Below the pieces are notes generated by a model that ran no database searches, was not told the DNA's origin, and worked only from the letters and a program-made list of their open reading frames with translations. Shown one piece after another: positions 33,819 to 45,000 of a DNA stretch of 64,000 nt (the stretch's first letter is position 1; every line of letters starts with the position of its first letter). Both the position numbers and the translations under genes were made by a program. The stretch comes from Adiantum capillus-veneris. Lineage: Eukaryota; Streptophyta; Polypodiopsida; Polypodiales; Pteridaceae. The stretch covers positions 70,951,003 through 71,015,002 of the forward strand of contig CM043957.1 in NCBI GenBank assembly GCA_014529385.2, given 5' to 3'.

Positions 33819-35760
33819 ATAGACTTATGAAGCCCTGGATAGAGTACTCACCTTTGGATTGATTTGTCGTCAATTTCCACTTGATTCGATTGTAACTTTC
33901 TGTCAAGCCACTGATTCCCCGTCTTCAACCTGATTCCTGTACAAATTTGATCAAGTTAGCTACTTCTATAAGGACAGTAGAGTTTTTGTTACTCTCTTGA
34001 TTGGTCTCTGTGTATCACTTCAAATCGAACTATGGGAGTCAAAATTTGACTTTCAAATTCGACTTAGCAAAAATCAAAGGTTTGATCTACAACCTGGAAA
34101 CTGAGTGAACATGTACCAATTTTGATCCAATTGAACCCAAATTTTCCCTGTGGCTTTATATTATGTTGGTCTAACACTGCATAAGCTCAGAAGTCAAAAT
34201 TGATGTCTTTGGATAGCAGAAGTAAATAATCGTGATATTTACTTTTATCAATTTTTTGCACTTTTTTTTATTGGTTTGGCAAGTATACTACTTGTTAAAG
34301 TCCCTGGACAAGTTTCAATAAGTTTGGACAAAATCTGATCAAGTTTATCAACTGTTTTGTGTCCGCAGACTCTGATTTTGAGAATCTGGCTTAAGTCTCA
34401 CTTTTGGGATCCAAATTTCACCAAAATTGATTTGTGAGGTCTACTTGATATGCTTGACCTTGTGGTATACTCAAAGTTGCAAATTTCGCAAGTTTTGAAG
34501 CATATGTAAATAATCGCGATTATTTACTCCAGCTATATTTTTGCAAGTTTTTGCCCCAACTTTGACACAGATCTGTTAAGGTCACTAGCCAAGTTTCATC
34601 AAGTTTGGATAATTTTTTGTCAAATGGTCATCAATTATCTATCCGCATACTAACTTTGCAATTTTAGTCACAATTTTCAATTCAGTGATCAAATCTTACC
34701 AAATTTGGTTTTTGGGCTTATTACAACATGGTAAAACTAGTGGTATGCTGACTTGATCAAAAAAGTTGAAAAATTGGGCAGTGTAAATAATCGCGATTAT
34801 TTACTACTGACAAGTTTTTGCATCTTTTTGTTCAACTGAGCATGCACACATGTTTATCACATCAATATAAGCCTATGAATCAAATTTTCAACAAGTTTGG
34901 ACAAATTTTTTCCAATTTACACTCAAGATTCAAAACGTCAGTACAAACTTTAGTTTTTACCCAGTTTTTTGCCAGTTTGGTGTTCCAAATCTCTTGGGCC
35001 TTTACAAAATTTGTTTGTACACATGCAATGAGTCAATGGTATGAACCTTGGTCAATTTAGAGCAGAAAGTTAATAATCACGATTATTAACTTTAGGCTTG
35101 AAATGAACACTTTTTTGTAATTTTTTCAAAGATAGTCCTTATATGAGCTATTTTAAGCCTATGAATCAAGTCAAAACTTAATTTGGTCTAAAATATCAAG
35201 AAAAAGTAAATAATCTGAGTTTTGGCCAATTCTTGAAATTTTTTATCTCGAACTGTCTTTGAGCTTACCAACTGGTTTAGACAACTCTCAAGCTTACTCT
35301 CCAGTCGGATTGAGTGGTTTCGAGTCTTTTCGAGCTATTTCTAGCCGTAGACCTGAAATTCTGCAACTTTCAATAACAACTCACACTTGATTCTTTCAGA
35401 GAGAGCAATGTTCTGAAATCCACCTTGGATCCTACTTACCCTACTCCTAGATTCTCATGCAATGGGGTTGTGGAAAGTGTCCACAAACACTCGTTTTCTT
35501 GTGTTGTTTTTCTAAGCACTGATCTTAAGACTTGTCTCGTCTACCAATCATTCTCAAATCTCTAATCTACTTTACAATCCTACAATCCTAAAGGCACTCA
35601 TCAAGTACGATTACTTCCAAGCTACCCCAACACAGCAAAAGACGACAATCTTAAGCTATGCGGTTTCTAAAAGAAAGTTTTGAACTTTAGGCAAACCTAG
35701 AGGAAGTTAAAGGATAACTTCACAAGACGTTCGTGTTTTTTCCTAGTTTAGGTCTCTTCG
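33819..35760 (-). other. A leader (5' UTR), about 1.9 kb, with palindrome array
   Basis: Between the primer site and the first ORF lies a long AT-rich untranslated leader. It consists largely of diverged units of about 285 bp, each with phrases such as CAAGTTTGGACAAATTTTT and a central palindrome. No coding frame is supported. Confidence 0.75.
34222..35220. repeat. array of TAAATAATCGCGATTATTTA palindromes, period about 285 bp
   Basis: Copies lie at 34222-34242 (decayed), 34506-34527 (perfect, 22 nt with flanking G/C), 34783-34804 (perfect), 35069-35090 (one mismatch) and a half copy near 35206-35216. Centres are 277-287 bp apart. A related half motif lies in the LTR (36116-36132). The same motif and spacing recur at 60678-61276. 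Confidence 0.92.
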
Positions 35761-35781
35761 ATCCCCGGCAGTGGCGCCAAA
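35761..35781 (-). promoter_or_regulatory. A primer binding site (Asp-tRNA type)
   Basis: TTTGGCGCCACTGCCGGGGA on the minus strand directly follows the LTR end ...CTACA. TGGCGCC...GCCGGGG is the usual complement of plant tRNA-Asp, used by several Ty3 lineages. D uses nearly the same site. Confidence 0.88.
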
Positions 35782-36639
35782 TGTAGGACCGCATGTCTAA
35801 CCTCACTATCCTATCTTATTGCAGTTTTAGCGAGAACCACGATTAATTTGTCAATCCATGCGACGAAACTGACTTGACTAGTGCATAGAGGCTACAAGAG
35901 GTTGTCAATCTCTCGGAAAACAACTAACAACTCGCATCTAACTCAGGCTACACTCAAGTGACTCAAATCACCAAAAGCTAATCGCTCATCGGCAAACAAT
36001 TCACATCCATTACAGCATCAAATGGCATTCAAAAATAACGAAACTTCTAGGACAAGTTTATAAGGACTAAGCACACATGCTTATGGTCTCAAACCCCACT
36101 TTATGTCAAATTTCAAAATCGCGATTATTAACAGCGGTGGATTTTTGACCTAGTCGTTTTCGACCCAAAATGCATCTAAATGCTTAGCAATGATGCCCCA
36201 AAACCCCGCCTATGCTTAGTTTTCGATTTAAAAGTGTAAATTCCTAGTTATGATGAAATTAGTTCGCGGGTCGGCGACGCCAAAAGCTACGAAATACTAT
36301 GAATTGCTTACGTCAATGCGTAGAGCTCTTACCTGCGGTTGCAATGCAACAAACACAATCACAATGTGATAACCGGGGTGGAAGTAGGAAGCGCGAGAAG
36401 AAGAGGAGTGAGCGTTGTTAGCTCAAACTGTGTATTTCTTATCCAAAAACTTATTAAAAACTTACAAAAATTGGCTTTTATACCTTAGCCAAGGTTTTTG
36501 GGTGGTCAAAACTAATAATCTGGAGTTCTACTAAAGCTGAGTAACGACTGGTTGATACAATCTGGAAGCTTGTAGCCACGGCTCATTAATTACAGATTTT
36601 ATCCGAGAAAATAGGAGTTACAATATTCTCGATTTATCA
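35782..36639 (-). repeat. A 5' LTR, inverted, 858 bp
   Basis: On the minus strand it starts TGATAAATCGAG and ends GTCCTACA next to the primer site. A TATA box (GGTATAAAAGCC, about 36478-36489 on the minus strand) supports promoter function. Its outer edge (36639) lies only ten bases from the resumed gag, which is possible only if the block is inverted or a separate insertion. No second copy of this LTR was found. Confidence 0.8.
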
Positions 36640-36648
36640 AAATAATAA

Positions 36649-37914
36649 ATGATTTACAAAGCTCAAATCTACAGCTTTAAACAGAAACATGGTGAGTTTG
36701 TTAGGGATTGTGCAACTCGAATGAAAGAATACATTGCCAGATGCCCAGAGCTGGAGATACCAGTAGAAGAACGACTTGTATCTTTGTTTCTGGAGGGACT
36801 GATAAACAAAGAACTTCATGCTATACTCTATAGTAAAAAGCATACAACCCTAGAAGCGTGTGTGTCAGATGCTATCGACTTAGGAGACAATTGCAGAATT
36901 TTCAACGAAGAAGATGTCCCTAAAGATAACCAAAGCGAGAAAACAACATCCACTAAACCAGCACAAGTGGGAACGGCTGCTGCGGCACCACTCTCAGCCA
37001 TAGAAGATATGCTTAAAAGGATGAATGACATGATAAACAACATGCAAAAAGCACCTTTGAGGGGGCCAGGACAAGGGATACCTCCACAGGGACAACCAAT
37101 TAGGCCGCAAAAATGGTGTGCAATCGAGAAAAAATGGACCAACCATGAGACCCACGAGTGCTACTTCATACCAAAGTATGATGGGAATGTTCAGTATGTG
37201 CCCATGAGGCCACAAGAACAACCCATGTACAGATATCAGCCTAATATGGCCCAAGCTCAAAGACCACCAATGGGTATGGAAAGACCTCAACCTGTGTTGG
37301 GACAACAACCTCCGTATCCAGGACATAATGCAGTGCCTGTAAAGTACATGCACTCTGAAGGAGTCATAGATGAACAAGCATTAGTGCCTGTTACACCCTA
37401 TGCAGAGCCTAGTCCATCTACATTAATGGTAGAAGCAGATTGGTATAATTCACACCCACCACCAATGGAAGAAATCGTGACTTATGCTCCACTAGAGCTC
37501 GCACCAATGTATTATGTAGCTAATCAAGGTGTCAGACCTCCCATGGTAAGACCCATGATGAAGCCAAGAACAGGAAACCGTCATAACTATGGTGCTGATG
37601 ATCATTGGAAAAATGAATGTCTAGAGCCTGACAAAAAACTCAAACCAATTGAAGCCTATTGCATACAATGTTGCAAAAAGGGAGGACACTTTCCAGAAGA
37701 TTGTCCTAAAAATCCTTTGAACAAGGGTAAAACGTTATTAAACGTAGTCCAAGTGATACCTAGTAGCTCATTAGAGAGTAAACCGATTGTTCCAATCAAG
37801 GTAATCACTAGAGCCCAGGCAAGAAAAAGAAACACAACTCCTATGATGATTCGGAAAATACTAAAGTTTTCTCTCAAAGAATCAAAAGGAGCAGAAGCAA
37901 AAGATATGAGATGA
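36649..37914 (+). pseudogene. A gag, C-terminal half with zinc knuckle
   Basis: A 421-codon frame beginning MIYKAQIYSFKQKHGEFV, the second half of the gag core (RDCATRMKEYIARCPELEIP ... FLEGLINKELHAILY). A long Pro/Met/Gln-rich linker follows (about residues 130-330). Then a zinc knuckle CIQCCKKGGHFPEDC (about residues 343-357) and VPIKVITRAQARKR. The ATG is an internal Met, not a natural start; two TAA codons precede it in frame. The frame closes at 37912. Confidence 0.8.
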
Positions 37915-38514
37915 GAAAACAAAAACAACGGGTTGAAATCGAGGAGAAAGCAAAGAAGCTAGCTATTCCAGAAAAATTTGAAAGAAACTGGAAGTGAATA
38001 TAAAGAAACAACCGTGAAATCTGGAGGATCCATTTTGGTTGATAAAATTTTTGAGCCTATTAATGCCGCCTTGGAAGCCTACCAAGCAGGACTTAAAGCA
38101 GGCTAAAACATGGAAAACAAGTGGAAAAACTATCCTTCTCTAGACATGGAAGCAGCTAAGCTGGAAGCCTATCAAAATTTGGTAAGAATCACGCAAGAAA
38201 TGCTGGAAAAACAAAAACCCAATCTTGAAAGTATCGCAAAACCTAAAGAGCTTGTGGTAAAAGAAACGAAAGAAAAATCCGATGTGGTGGCAGGACCCCA
38301 CCTTGACACAAAAGAACCAGAGTTTATAGTGCCTGACAGTGAAGATGCCTTAGACGGAATTCTATTCATAGAGGAAGATTGGCCAGGACACTTATGGGAA
38401 AAAGTGAGAGATCAATGATGGGAGACTAACTCTGAAGTCAGCTCCTATAGAGGAAGTCTCGTTGGATAACCTACCTTCTGATATGAATGTGGATTTACAA
38501 TCCTTGTACGGGGA
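37915..38514 (+). pseudogene. A gag-protease linker, broken
   Basis: In frame with gag, after stops near 37912 and 38104, the sequence encodes acidic helix-rich linker (38110-38418; MEAAKLEAYQNLVRI). A YQAGLKAG / EAYQNL motif appears twice, suggesting an internal repeat. No domain is recognised. Confidence 0.5.
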
Positions 38515-39640
38515 TTGCAGATCGGAAGCTTAGGAATGTCGAAACCATTGACCTTGAAAACATTACCTTCTTACTTGGGAGATAACGAAGATGAATCCAT
38601 TGTGTGTAAGACCACTCAAGTAAAAAGAGCTGAACAGACCCTAGAAGTAGACAATATTCATTCAATCATGTCTACACCCATCCAATGCACTCTTACCTTG
38701 GGAGAACTGTTAAAACTCAGACCATACTTATGGAATGATTTACAAAAAACCCTAGAGAAGGTGGGGATAACTGGGTTAATCTCAAAAAATCTGGAAATTT
38801 TGAAAAATGAAATGGAAAACAAAGAGATTCGATCTGTTCCCATGAACAAAGTCGGAGAATATTATGAAGAAGAGGAAGGAAACACCATCCTCCTAGTGAA
38901 ATATAATGACATTGAAACCATGGCAATGCTGGATAGTGGAGCAGGCATAGCCATAGCCACTAAAGCAGTATGGGAATCCTGGGACAGCCAACCATTAAAC
39001 AAACTTGAATGAAATTACAATTGGCTGACGGACACATTGAGAGACCATTAGGGCTGCTTGAAAAAGTGATAGTCAATTCTTGCGAAATTGAATATCAACG
39101 TACTTTGCCATAGTAGACTTTGGGAAAAAACTCAACTATGAAATCATATTGGGTAGACCTTTCATGCGACAGGTACAGCTTATCCAAGATTGGGGAAACA
39201 ATTATCTGTACTTGAAGCAAGTGGGATCTATAACACAAGTAAATCTAAAAGATCACACTTATAGAGATGTCTTGAAAACACTTATCCAAGAGTTTGATTC
39301 ACTCTCTTCGGCTGAAACTAAACTCCCATCTTGGTTAAACAAAGACACTCCTATTTGGATGTGTGGAGCTTCAAAAAACGGAAGCTTAAGACGAGAAGAA
39401 TGTATCCTAGAAAGGGATTGCATAGACGAAGCCTATGTACCTGAACCCTTTCCAGAGCATTTATTTGAGTCATTCGAGTGGACTCAAATTTTTGCGACAA
39501 TGGATGTATGTGTGAATACGTCTATGCCTACTCTATTTTGCAATGAGAATGGCTACGACATAATTCCCATCCAAATGATTTCAATCCTCAACATTGAAGA
39601 CGAAGATGAGGAACCCAAGGACTTAATGAAAGCTCAATAA
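38515..39640 (+). pseudogene. A protease 1 (retropepsin, D-S-G)
   Basis: A frame (38515-39012) reaches EYYEEEEGNTILLVKYNDIE and the catalytic AMLDSGAGIAIATK (about 38923-38964). After a frameshift near 39012 the C-terminal strand EIILGRPFMRQ lies at about 39140-39171, then WGNNYLYLKQ. The remaining 39200-39640 frame is an acidic spacer ending IEDEDEEPKD. This is the usual protease position between gag and RT. It would process the polyprotein. Confidence 0.82.
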
Positions 39641-39835
39641 GTCTTCTCAGACCTCTATTACGATGCAACTGATGAGTTAGATGAACACTCGGCTACCTCA
39701 GAAGATTCGGGGTCAGAAAAAGAGCATATGAGAGCTAAGCTACTCTTGAAAGGAGGGGAGGAAAAGTTTTTTGACTTTCCCAAATAGAAATCAAGAAGAC
39801 AAAAATGGTATAGACGAAAGAGAGACACTAGAATT

Positions 39836-40426
39836 GTGAAAACACGACCTATGCCATCAGTCTCTCATAAAACACAATTCCTGATGCAGATAGATGCAAA
39901 TGATTGTGTGAAGGACAAAATAACTGGCAGATATCCGTCAAACAAAAAATCAGAAATGTTTCAAACATCGAGAGAGATAAGGAAGGGTACTCAAGAAAAA
40001 TCACAGGATAAGAAAGCAACCATTACACGAGTCGAGCGAAAAAAGAAATATCAAGAGTTGAAAAAAGCTCTAAAGGAGATATACACAACCGAAATGGAAA
40101 CCACGGAAGAGGATGGTAAGGATGTAATGCATATTCCATCCCATTACAAAAAGTATCCTCTCCAAGATCAAAAAATTATAGTCGAACAACCTGTTAGGGA
40201 ACTATGGAAAAAGGGCGATTCTTACGAAGGACCTGTAAACGCTAAAAAGATAGACTTGGCTAAACCAAAAGAAGAGCCTAGACCTGCTTACATTGCGAAT
40301 GACCTAACAGAAGAAGAAGAAAAGCTTTTGCTAAGCTTGTTAAAGGAATACCGATATTTCTTCGCTTGGTCTTACAAGATCTCAAGGGTGTTGATCCAAA
40401 AATCTGTCAACATACCATACCCATGA
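39836..40426 (+). pseudogene. A spacer between protease and RT
   Basis: A Lys/Glu-rich 196-codon frame (KKYQELKKALKEIYTTEMET...). It leads into the RT entry NDLTEEEEKLLLSLLKEYRYFFAWSY before a frameshift near 40376. In Ty3 pols this segment connects protease to RT. No separate function is apparent. Confidence 0.6.
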
Positions 40427-41165
40427 GAGATGATGCGAAACCAAGTAGACAGAGACTATACACGTATAATGAAACATTTGCTAGGAAGATAAAAGAAGAG
40501 ATTGAAAAATCAAAGGAAGCCGAATTCATTTATGAAATTGAACACACAGATTGGGTGTCTCCAATTGTGGTAGTACCCAAGAAGAATGGAAAATTACGAG
40601 TGTGTGTTAATCTCAAAAAGGTGAATGCGGCTACCATTAGAGACAAATTTCCTCTTCCAATAACTGAGCATATTTTAGAAGGAGTTGCAGGCAAAAAAGC
40701 TTACAGCTTCTTAAATGGCTTTTCGAGATACAATCAACTTTTGGTTGACCCAAAAGATCAGCATAAAACTGCTTTTGCAACAGAATGGGGTATATTTGCC
40801 TATCGGGTTATGCCGTTTGGGTTAACTAATGCTCCAACCACGTTTCAAAGGTTGGTGAGCCATGCTTTCAAAGAATATCTTAGGAGATTCTTAAAAGTAT
40901 ATATGGATGATCTATGCGTACATTCATCAATCCTGACTGATCATTTTGAGCACCTCAAAAAGGTATTGGAAAAATGTAGACTTTATAGGATTTGCTTAAA
41001 TCCTGAAAAGTGCACATTCATGGGTAGACAATGAAAAATTCTTAGACACATAGTGTCTAAAAATGGCATAGCTACTGATATTGAGAAGATTCATGTCATT
41101 ACAGATTTGCTTAGACCAACTACAGTAAAGGGGGTACAAGCCTTCATGGGGCATTGTGGATATTA
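40376..41165 (+). pseudogene. A reverse transcriptase, YMDD kept, motif A Asp lost
   Basis: Blocks in order: WVSPIVVVPKKNGKLRVCV (about 40555), KFPLPITEHIL, YSFLNGFSRYNQ (about 40702), WGIFAYRVMPFGLTNAPTTF (about 40787) and KVYMDDLCVHSSI (about 40896). The first catalytic Asp of motif A (normally Asp after Phe-Leu) reads Asn, while the YxDD pair is intact. A TGA at 41032 and another at 41167 interrupt the connection region (GIATDIEKI, GVQAFMGHCGYY). Confidence 0.88.
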
Positions 41166-41169
41166 CTGA

Positions 41170-41564
41170 CGATTCATCTACATGTACGCTATAATTGCAA
41201 AACCCATTTATAGCTTGATTACGCACTTTGAATGGACTGAGGCATGTGAAGAATCCTTCATGAAGCTTAAGCAAGCTCTCACCTCAGCTCCAATATTGAA
41301 AGCACCAGATTGGAATAAGGTATTCCACGTACATGTAGATGCTTCCAATTTTGCTATAGGTTGTATACTAGCTCAACCAGGAGACGAAAAAATTGACTTT
41401 CCTATTTCTTATGCTAGCCGACAATTGAACATGGAGGAAAAGAATTACACCACCATCGAAAGGGAAGGATTAGGAATGATCTATGTCGTTAAAAAGTATA
41501 GACATTAACTATTAGCCAACAAGTTTGTGTTCTTTGTGGACCACCAAGCTTTGTTGTATTTGGT
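41170..41564 (+). pseudogene. A RNase H, part before the D insertion
   Basis: ITHFEWTEACEESFMKLKQA and HVHVDASNFAIGCILAQPG (about 41329) are followed by ISYASRQLNMEEKNYTTIER and a TAA at 41506. It then reads FVFFVDHQALLYLV up to the D target site TTGGT. The frame resumes beyond D at 56129 with NNPCSTWRIVRWFIILLEFD, showing that the two sides were contiguous. Confidence 0.9.
41560..41564. repeat. D target-site duplication, left copy (TTGGT)
   Basis: Matches 56129-56133 immediately after the right D LTR; the RNase H reading frame is restored across it. Confidence 0.95.
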
Positions 41565-41860
41565 TGTTAACCCTCACGGCTCACGGACACCCTATCACCT
41601 ACGACGGACGTTGTATTATTTACTTGGTAGAGTCAGGTACCGGGCTTGTCGGTCCAATAGGAAAAGGGTAAGAGTGATCGCCGATGAGAGGCGCACTCTA
41701 ACTGGAACATTCAAGGGATTAGTTGGCTAAGCATGGGCGCCCAAGTGTGAATGGGGTGAGCTCATATAAAAGTCAACTAAACCTAAAATTCACTCATTCT
41801 CTCATTTGTGCAATAGAAGAGTGCTCTTGCTCCATCTCCATCTTCTTCTTCTTCATCCCC

Positions 41861-41929
<69 letters not shown>

Positions 41930-42166
41930 CGATCGAGCATTGCGACGGCATGACGGCGGTGAAGCGGTTGAGCGCGGCGTAGCAGCGTCTCCTTCTTCTT
42001 CGCGGCGAGGAATCCTCCACGACAGGAAGCGTAGAGCGGTGAGTGACACACCAACGCCATCTTTGAGCTTACTAGTTTAGGCTTGTTGTGTGCTTGGAGC
42101 CATTTGTGGCTCGCACACGGTGTATCGGCAAGTTCCTTGCATTGACACGTGCGACATACGCGCACA
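41565..42166 (+). repeat. D 5' LTR, 602 bp
   Basis: It starts TGTTAACCCTCACGG and ends GACATACGCGCACA. A TATA box (CATATAAAAG, about 41764) is followed by (GT)n (about 41862-41892) and (GA)n (41892-41928) inside the LTR. Outside the microsatellites it is nearly identical to the right LTR. Confidence 0.95.
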
Positions 42167-42170
42167 TTTT

Positions 42171-42188
42171 TGGCGCCGCTGCCGGGGA
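42171..42188 (+). promoter_or_regulatory. D primer binding site (Asp-tRNA type)
   Basis: TGGCGCCGCTGCCGGGGA, five bases after the LTR end. It resembles the A primer site with one difference in the core. Confidence 0.9.
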
Positions 42189-42541
42189 TTGCCATACACT
42201 AAGCTTGAATGGCACTCTCTGCTTCTTTTGTGGTGCAATTTCAATTGTAGGAAAGGTAAGGAAGGAGGGTGTGTGTGTTGAGAAGAGGGATTTGGTGTTA
42301 TATTGTGTGTTTTTTTTGTTAATGGAGTTTTCAAAGGTACTGTGTTGATTCTCTGTGTATTAAGGTTGTTAGTTTTCTTTGTTAATGGAGTTTTCAAAGG
42401 TATTGTGTTTATTTTCTGTGTACTAAGGTTGTTAGTTTTTTGTGTACAGTAAGTAGGAAGTAGATCTGTGAGAGTTAATAGAGTGTGTTAGTGTGTAATA
42501 GTAGGTGTATTAGTTAGAAGTAGGTAGATAGAGTGTGTGTG
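42189..42541 (+). other. D leader, part before F
   Basis: Untranslated sequence with a near-exact duplication of GTTAATGGAGTTTTCAAAGG (about 42317 and 42381) and GTGTA-rich repeats up to the F target site. No gene. Confidence 0.6.
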
Positions 42542-42733
42542 TGTTAGGGTATAAAGCCCAATGTGGTCGCCCAGGTAAGTGGGCGGGCCGCCAGGTATGT
42601 ACACATATTCTTTTGTAAAAACCTAATAAGAACTCACTATGCTCTACACATTACAGTAGAGCGAGTTCACCATATCGTCGTGCTCTTCTTCTCGCACTCT
42701 CTCTCGCGTCACACTTCCGCTCGTACTCCTTCA
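42542..42733 (+). repeat. F 5' LTR, 192 bp
   Basis: It starts TGTTAGGGTATAAAG and ends CTCCTTCA. It differs from the 3' LTR at one position. Confidence 0.95.
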
Positions 42734-42735
42734 AC

Positions 42736-42750
42736 TGGTATCAGAGCTCA
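42736..42750 (+). promoter_or_regulatory. F primer binding site (initiator-Met tRNA)
   Basis: TGGTATCAGAGCTCA, two bases after the LTR; the standard plant copia primer site. Confidence 0.93.
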
Positions 42751-43810
42751 GATCAAGGCTCGAGGAAGCATTTGCAGGAAGCCAGAGTCACATGCTCAGA
42801 TTGGAGTGAGATTCGACAGGCGAAGACACGGCCCCAAATCCTATGGGCAAGCCCGAAGGTCTTGGTGTTCTCAGAATTTCATTCTGAGGTCATCTCGGCC
42901 ACCGTTCGGCTTCGACAAAGTTCTGCGCATGCCATTTTTTACTACGTGGTCTCAGTGGGTGCAGATCCGACTCTGCAAATTTGGGGTTTTCGGCCTACGA
43001 CTGCAGTTGCTGAGGATATAGGCACTCCCAGAGTGCTGATTTGTGGCTGTCTACACATCGAAGGACGGCTCATAGTTCTTGGAGGCGTGTCACATACGAC
43101 ACGGGCGCATCTACACACAGACTGTAGGCGACATCCACTAGTTCATCAGGTAGCTTGTGTTTGCTGCTTGATATTCCAGATTTCATCCTGACATTGCAGG
43201 TACTTCCACATGGGATGTATTGTCAGAGATGATGTATGTCTGTTGAGGGTTTGCTGGCTGTGAGTCACGCAGCAAACAACCGCCGCAGCGGTTACAACAT
43301 ATAGTGGGAAATTTGTGGATGTATGATTTTGTGGGAAGTTTATGTACTGTCAGATTTATTGCAGCCTTTGTTGAGAGTCGAGTGAGGTTTTATTGAGATG
43401 GGGGATTCTCGAATGTTGAGATCCTTTCGGTGATACAGGTCTTGGAGCGATCCCTCGAGCACCCTTAGATAGGCAGCTAGGATGTATTGACTGTGAGTTA
43501 GACAGTTGGGATTGCATCTTTGCTTTACTGCCGTTGAGGCATTGTCACAGTCTATGCTTACAGGACAGTGACAGACAGTACAGGTGCAGGACAGGTTTAC
43601 CCACAGCTTACAGTGTTAGAGAGACAATGGTTTTTTGAGCTGTTTTTGAGTACACCAGAGCCATTTTACAAAGGAGACTCTACCGAAATTTTTGCAGAAT
43701 CTGAAGCTTTCTTGGTTCATTTGACAGGTTGATATTGGTTTAGAGGTCAGTTTACAGGGGAAACTCTGCCGAATTTTTCACAGGAAAGTAAACTACTATG
43801 AAGCGTAGCT
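42751..43810 (+). other. F leader, about 1.06 kb, non-coding
   Basis: The stretch from primer site to gag ATG is unusually long for a small copia element. Frames of 150 and 139 codons that start in the LTR or leader have no copia-like content. I treat it as untranslated leader. Confidence 0.6.
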
Positions 43811-44757
43811 ATGGCTGGATCACAAGACACTGCTCTTTACAATATCAAGAAGCTGGATGGAACCAATTTCCCATTGTGGAAGAAGCAGATTTGGCACGTG
43901 CTGGTACAAAAGAAGCAGATAAAACCTATAAAGCTTAAGGGGATAAAACCAGAAGATATGGACGAAGATGAATGGAGCGAAATGGATGAATTGGCACTTT
44001 CTACCATTATGCTGACTTTGGCAGAAAGCGTTTACTTCAATGTAGCAGACGAGATGTCGGCTTATCAAGCATGGACAAAGTTGAGTGATCTTTATGAGAA
44101 GCCGAGTGCAGCTTCACAGGTATACTGGCTTAAGAAGCTTGTTGAATTGAAGATGAAAGAAGGGACCCCTATGTCCAATCATCTGAATGAATTCAACACC
44201 ATCTACAGTCAGTAGTTGTCAGCTCAAGGTGTCAAGTTTGATGAACCTGTTAGAGCTATGTTCCTGTTGATCACATTGCCGAAAAGTTGGGAAACTTTTC
44301 GCACAGCTTTGAGTAATTCTGCACCTCCAGATGGTTTGAACATAGCAGGTGTAGAAGGAAGTCTGCTTACTGAAGAAACCAATAGAAAGACAATGGACAA
44401 AGGCAAAGGAACAGCCTTAGTTGTCAGGGGAAGGACCAAAGAAAAGTACAAAGGTGAAAAGAGGAATGAGTCTCGTAGCAAGTCCCGCAGTGCTAAAGGC
44501 AAGAGTGACATAGAATGCTACCATTGTGGCAAGAAGGGTCACATGAAAAGAGACTGCAGAGAATGGAAAGCAGAAAAAGGCAAAGAGAAAGCTGAAGACC
44601 ATGGTGAGAAGAACAAGTCCTCAGTGAAGATTCAAGAAATAAATGTGACAAACACTGTTGCAGAGGATGACAGTCTAGTGTCAGGAGACATCTACTTCTT
44701 GAAGAATACAATGGACTCAGCTCTTCTTACAGCATCTGATGGAAATGCACTGAGTGA
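43811..44757 (+). pseudogene. F gag (UBN2-type) with zinc knuckle; one in-frame TAG
   Basis: It starts MAGSQDTALYNIKKLDG at the ATG at 43811. Copia gag blocks are present (FPLWKKQIWHVL, DELALSTIMLTLAESVYFNV, TKLSDLYEK). TAG at 44213 follows NTIYSQ, and the same frame continues. LPKSWETFRTALS, a Lys/Arg-rich linker and the zinc knuckle CYHCGKKGHMKRDC (about 44517-44558) follow. It would form the particle and bind genomic RNA. Confidence 0.9.
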
Positions 44758-45000
44758 CTGGATTATAGACTCAGGGGCATCACTTCATGTGTCTCCAAAC
44801 AAGGAGTGGTTTACCTCTTATGTGACCACTAAAGATCATGTTCGGCTAGGCAATGGGTAGACATGTGAGATCTTAGGTGTTGGAGATGTTCAATTGAAGT
44901 TTCAGAATGGCTCTTCTTTCACGCTGAAGAATGTGAGACATGTTCCCGCAATTACAAAGAGCTTGATCAGCACAGGTTTACTTGATGATGCTGGCTACGT
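44758..45000 (+). pseudogene. F protease (copia aspartic), one in-frame TAG
   Basis: DWIIDSGASLHVSPNKEW (about 44757-44810) is the copia protease active site with D-S-G. TAG at 44858 follows RLGNG, where the family usually has Gln. Translation in the same frame continues CEILGVGDVQL ... NVRHVPAITKSLIS, the C-terminal protease strands. Confidence 0.88.

Noticed and set aside
32550-36639. Reading the minus-strand LTR-leader-gag block as a separate element inserted in A
   Set aside because: Its gag stops just where the plus-strand gag starts, there is no second LTR or target duplication on its left, and inversion explains both facts with one event. The alternative is not fully excluded.
42563-43191. 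Frames of 152 and 139 codons starting in the F LTR and leader
   Set aside because: They begin inside LTR or leader sequence, lack copia domains, and part repeats at 47873-48211 only because the LTR is repeated.
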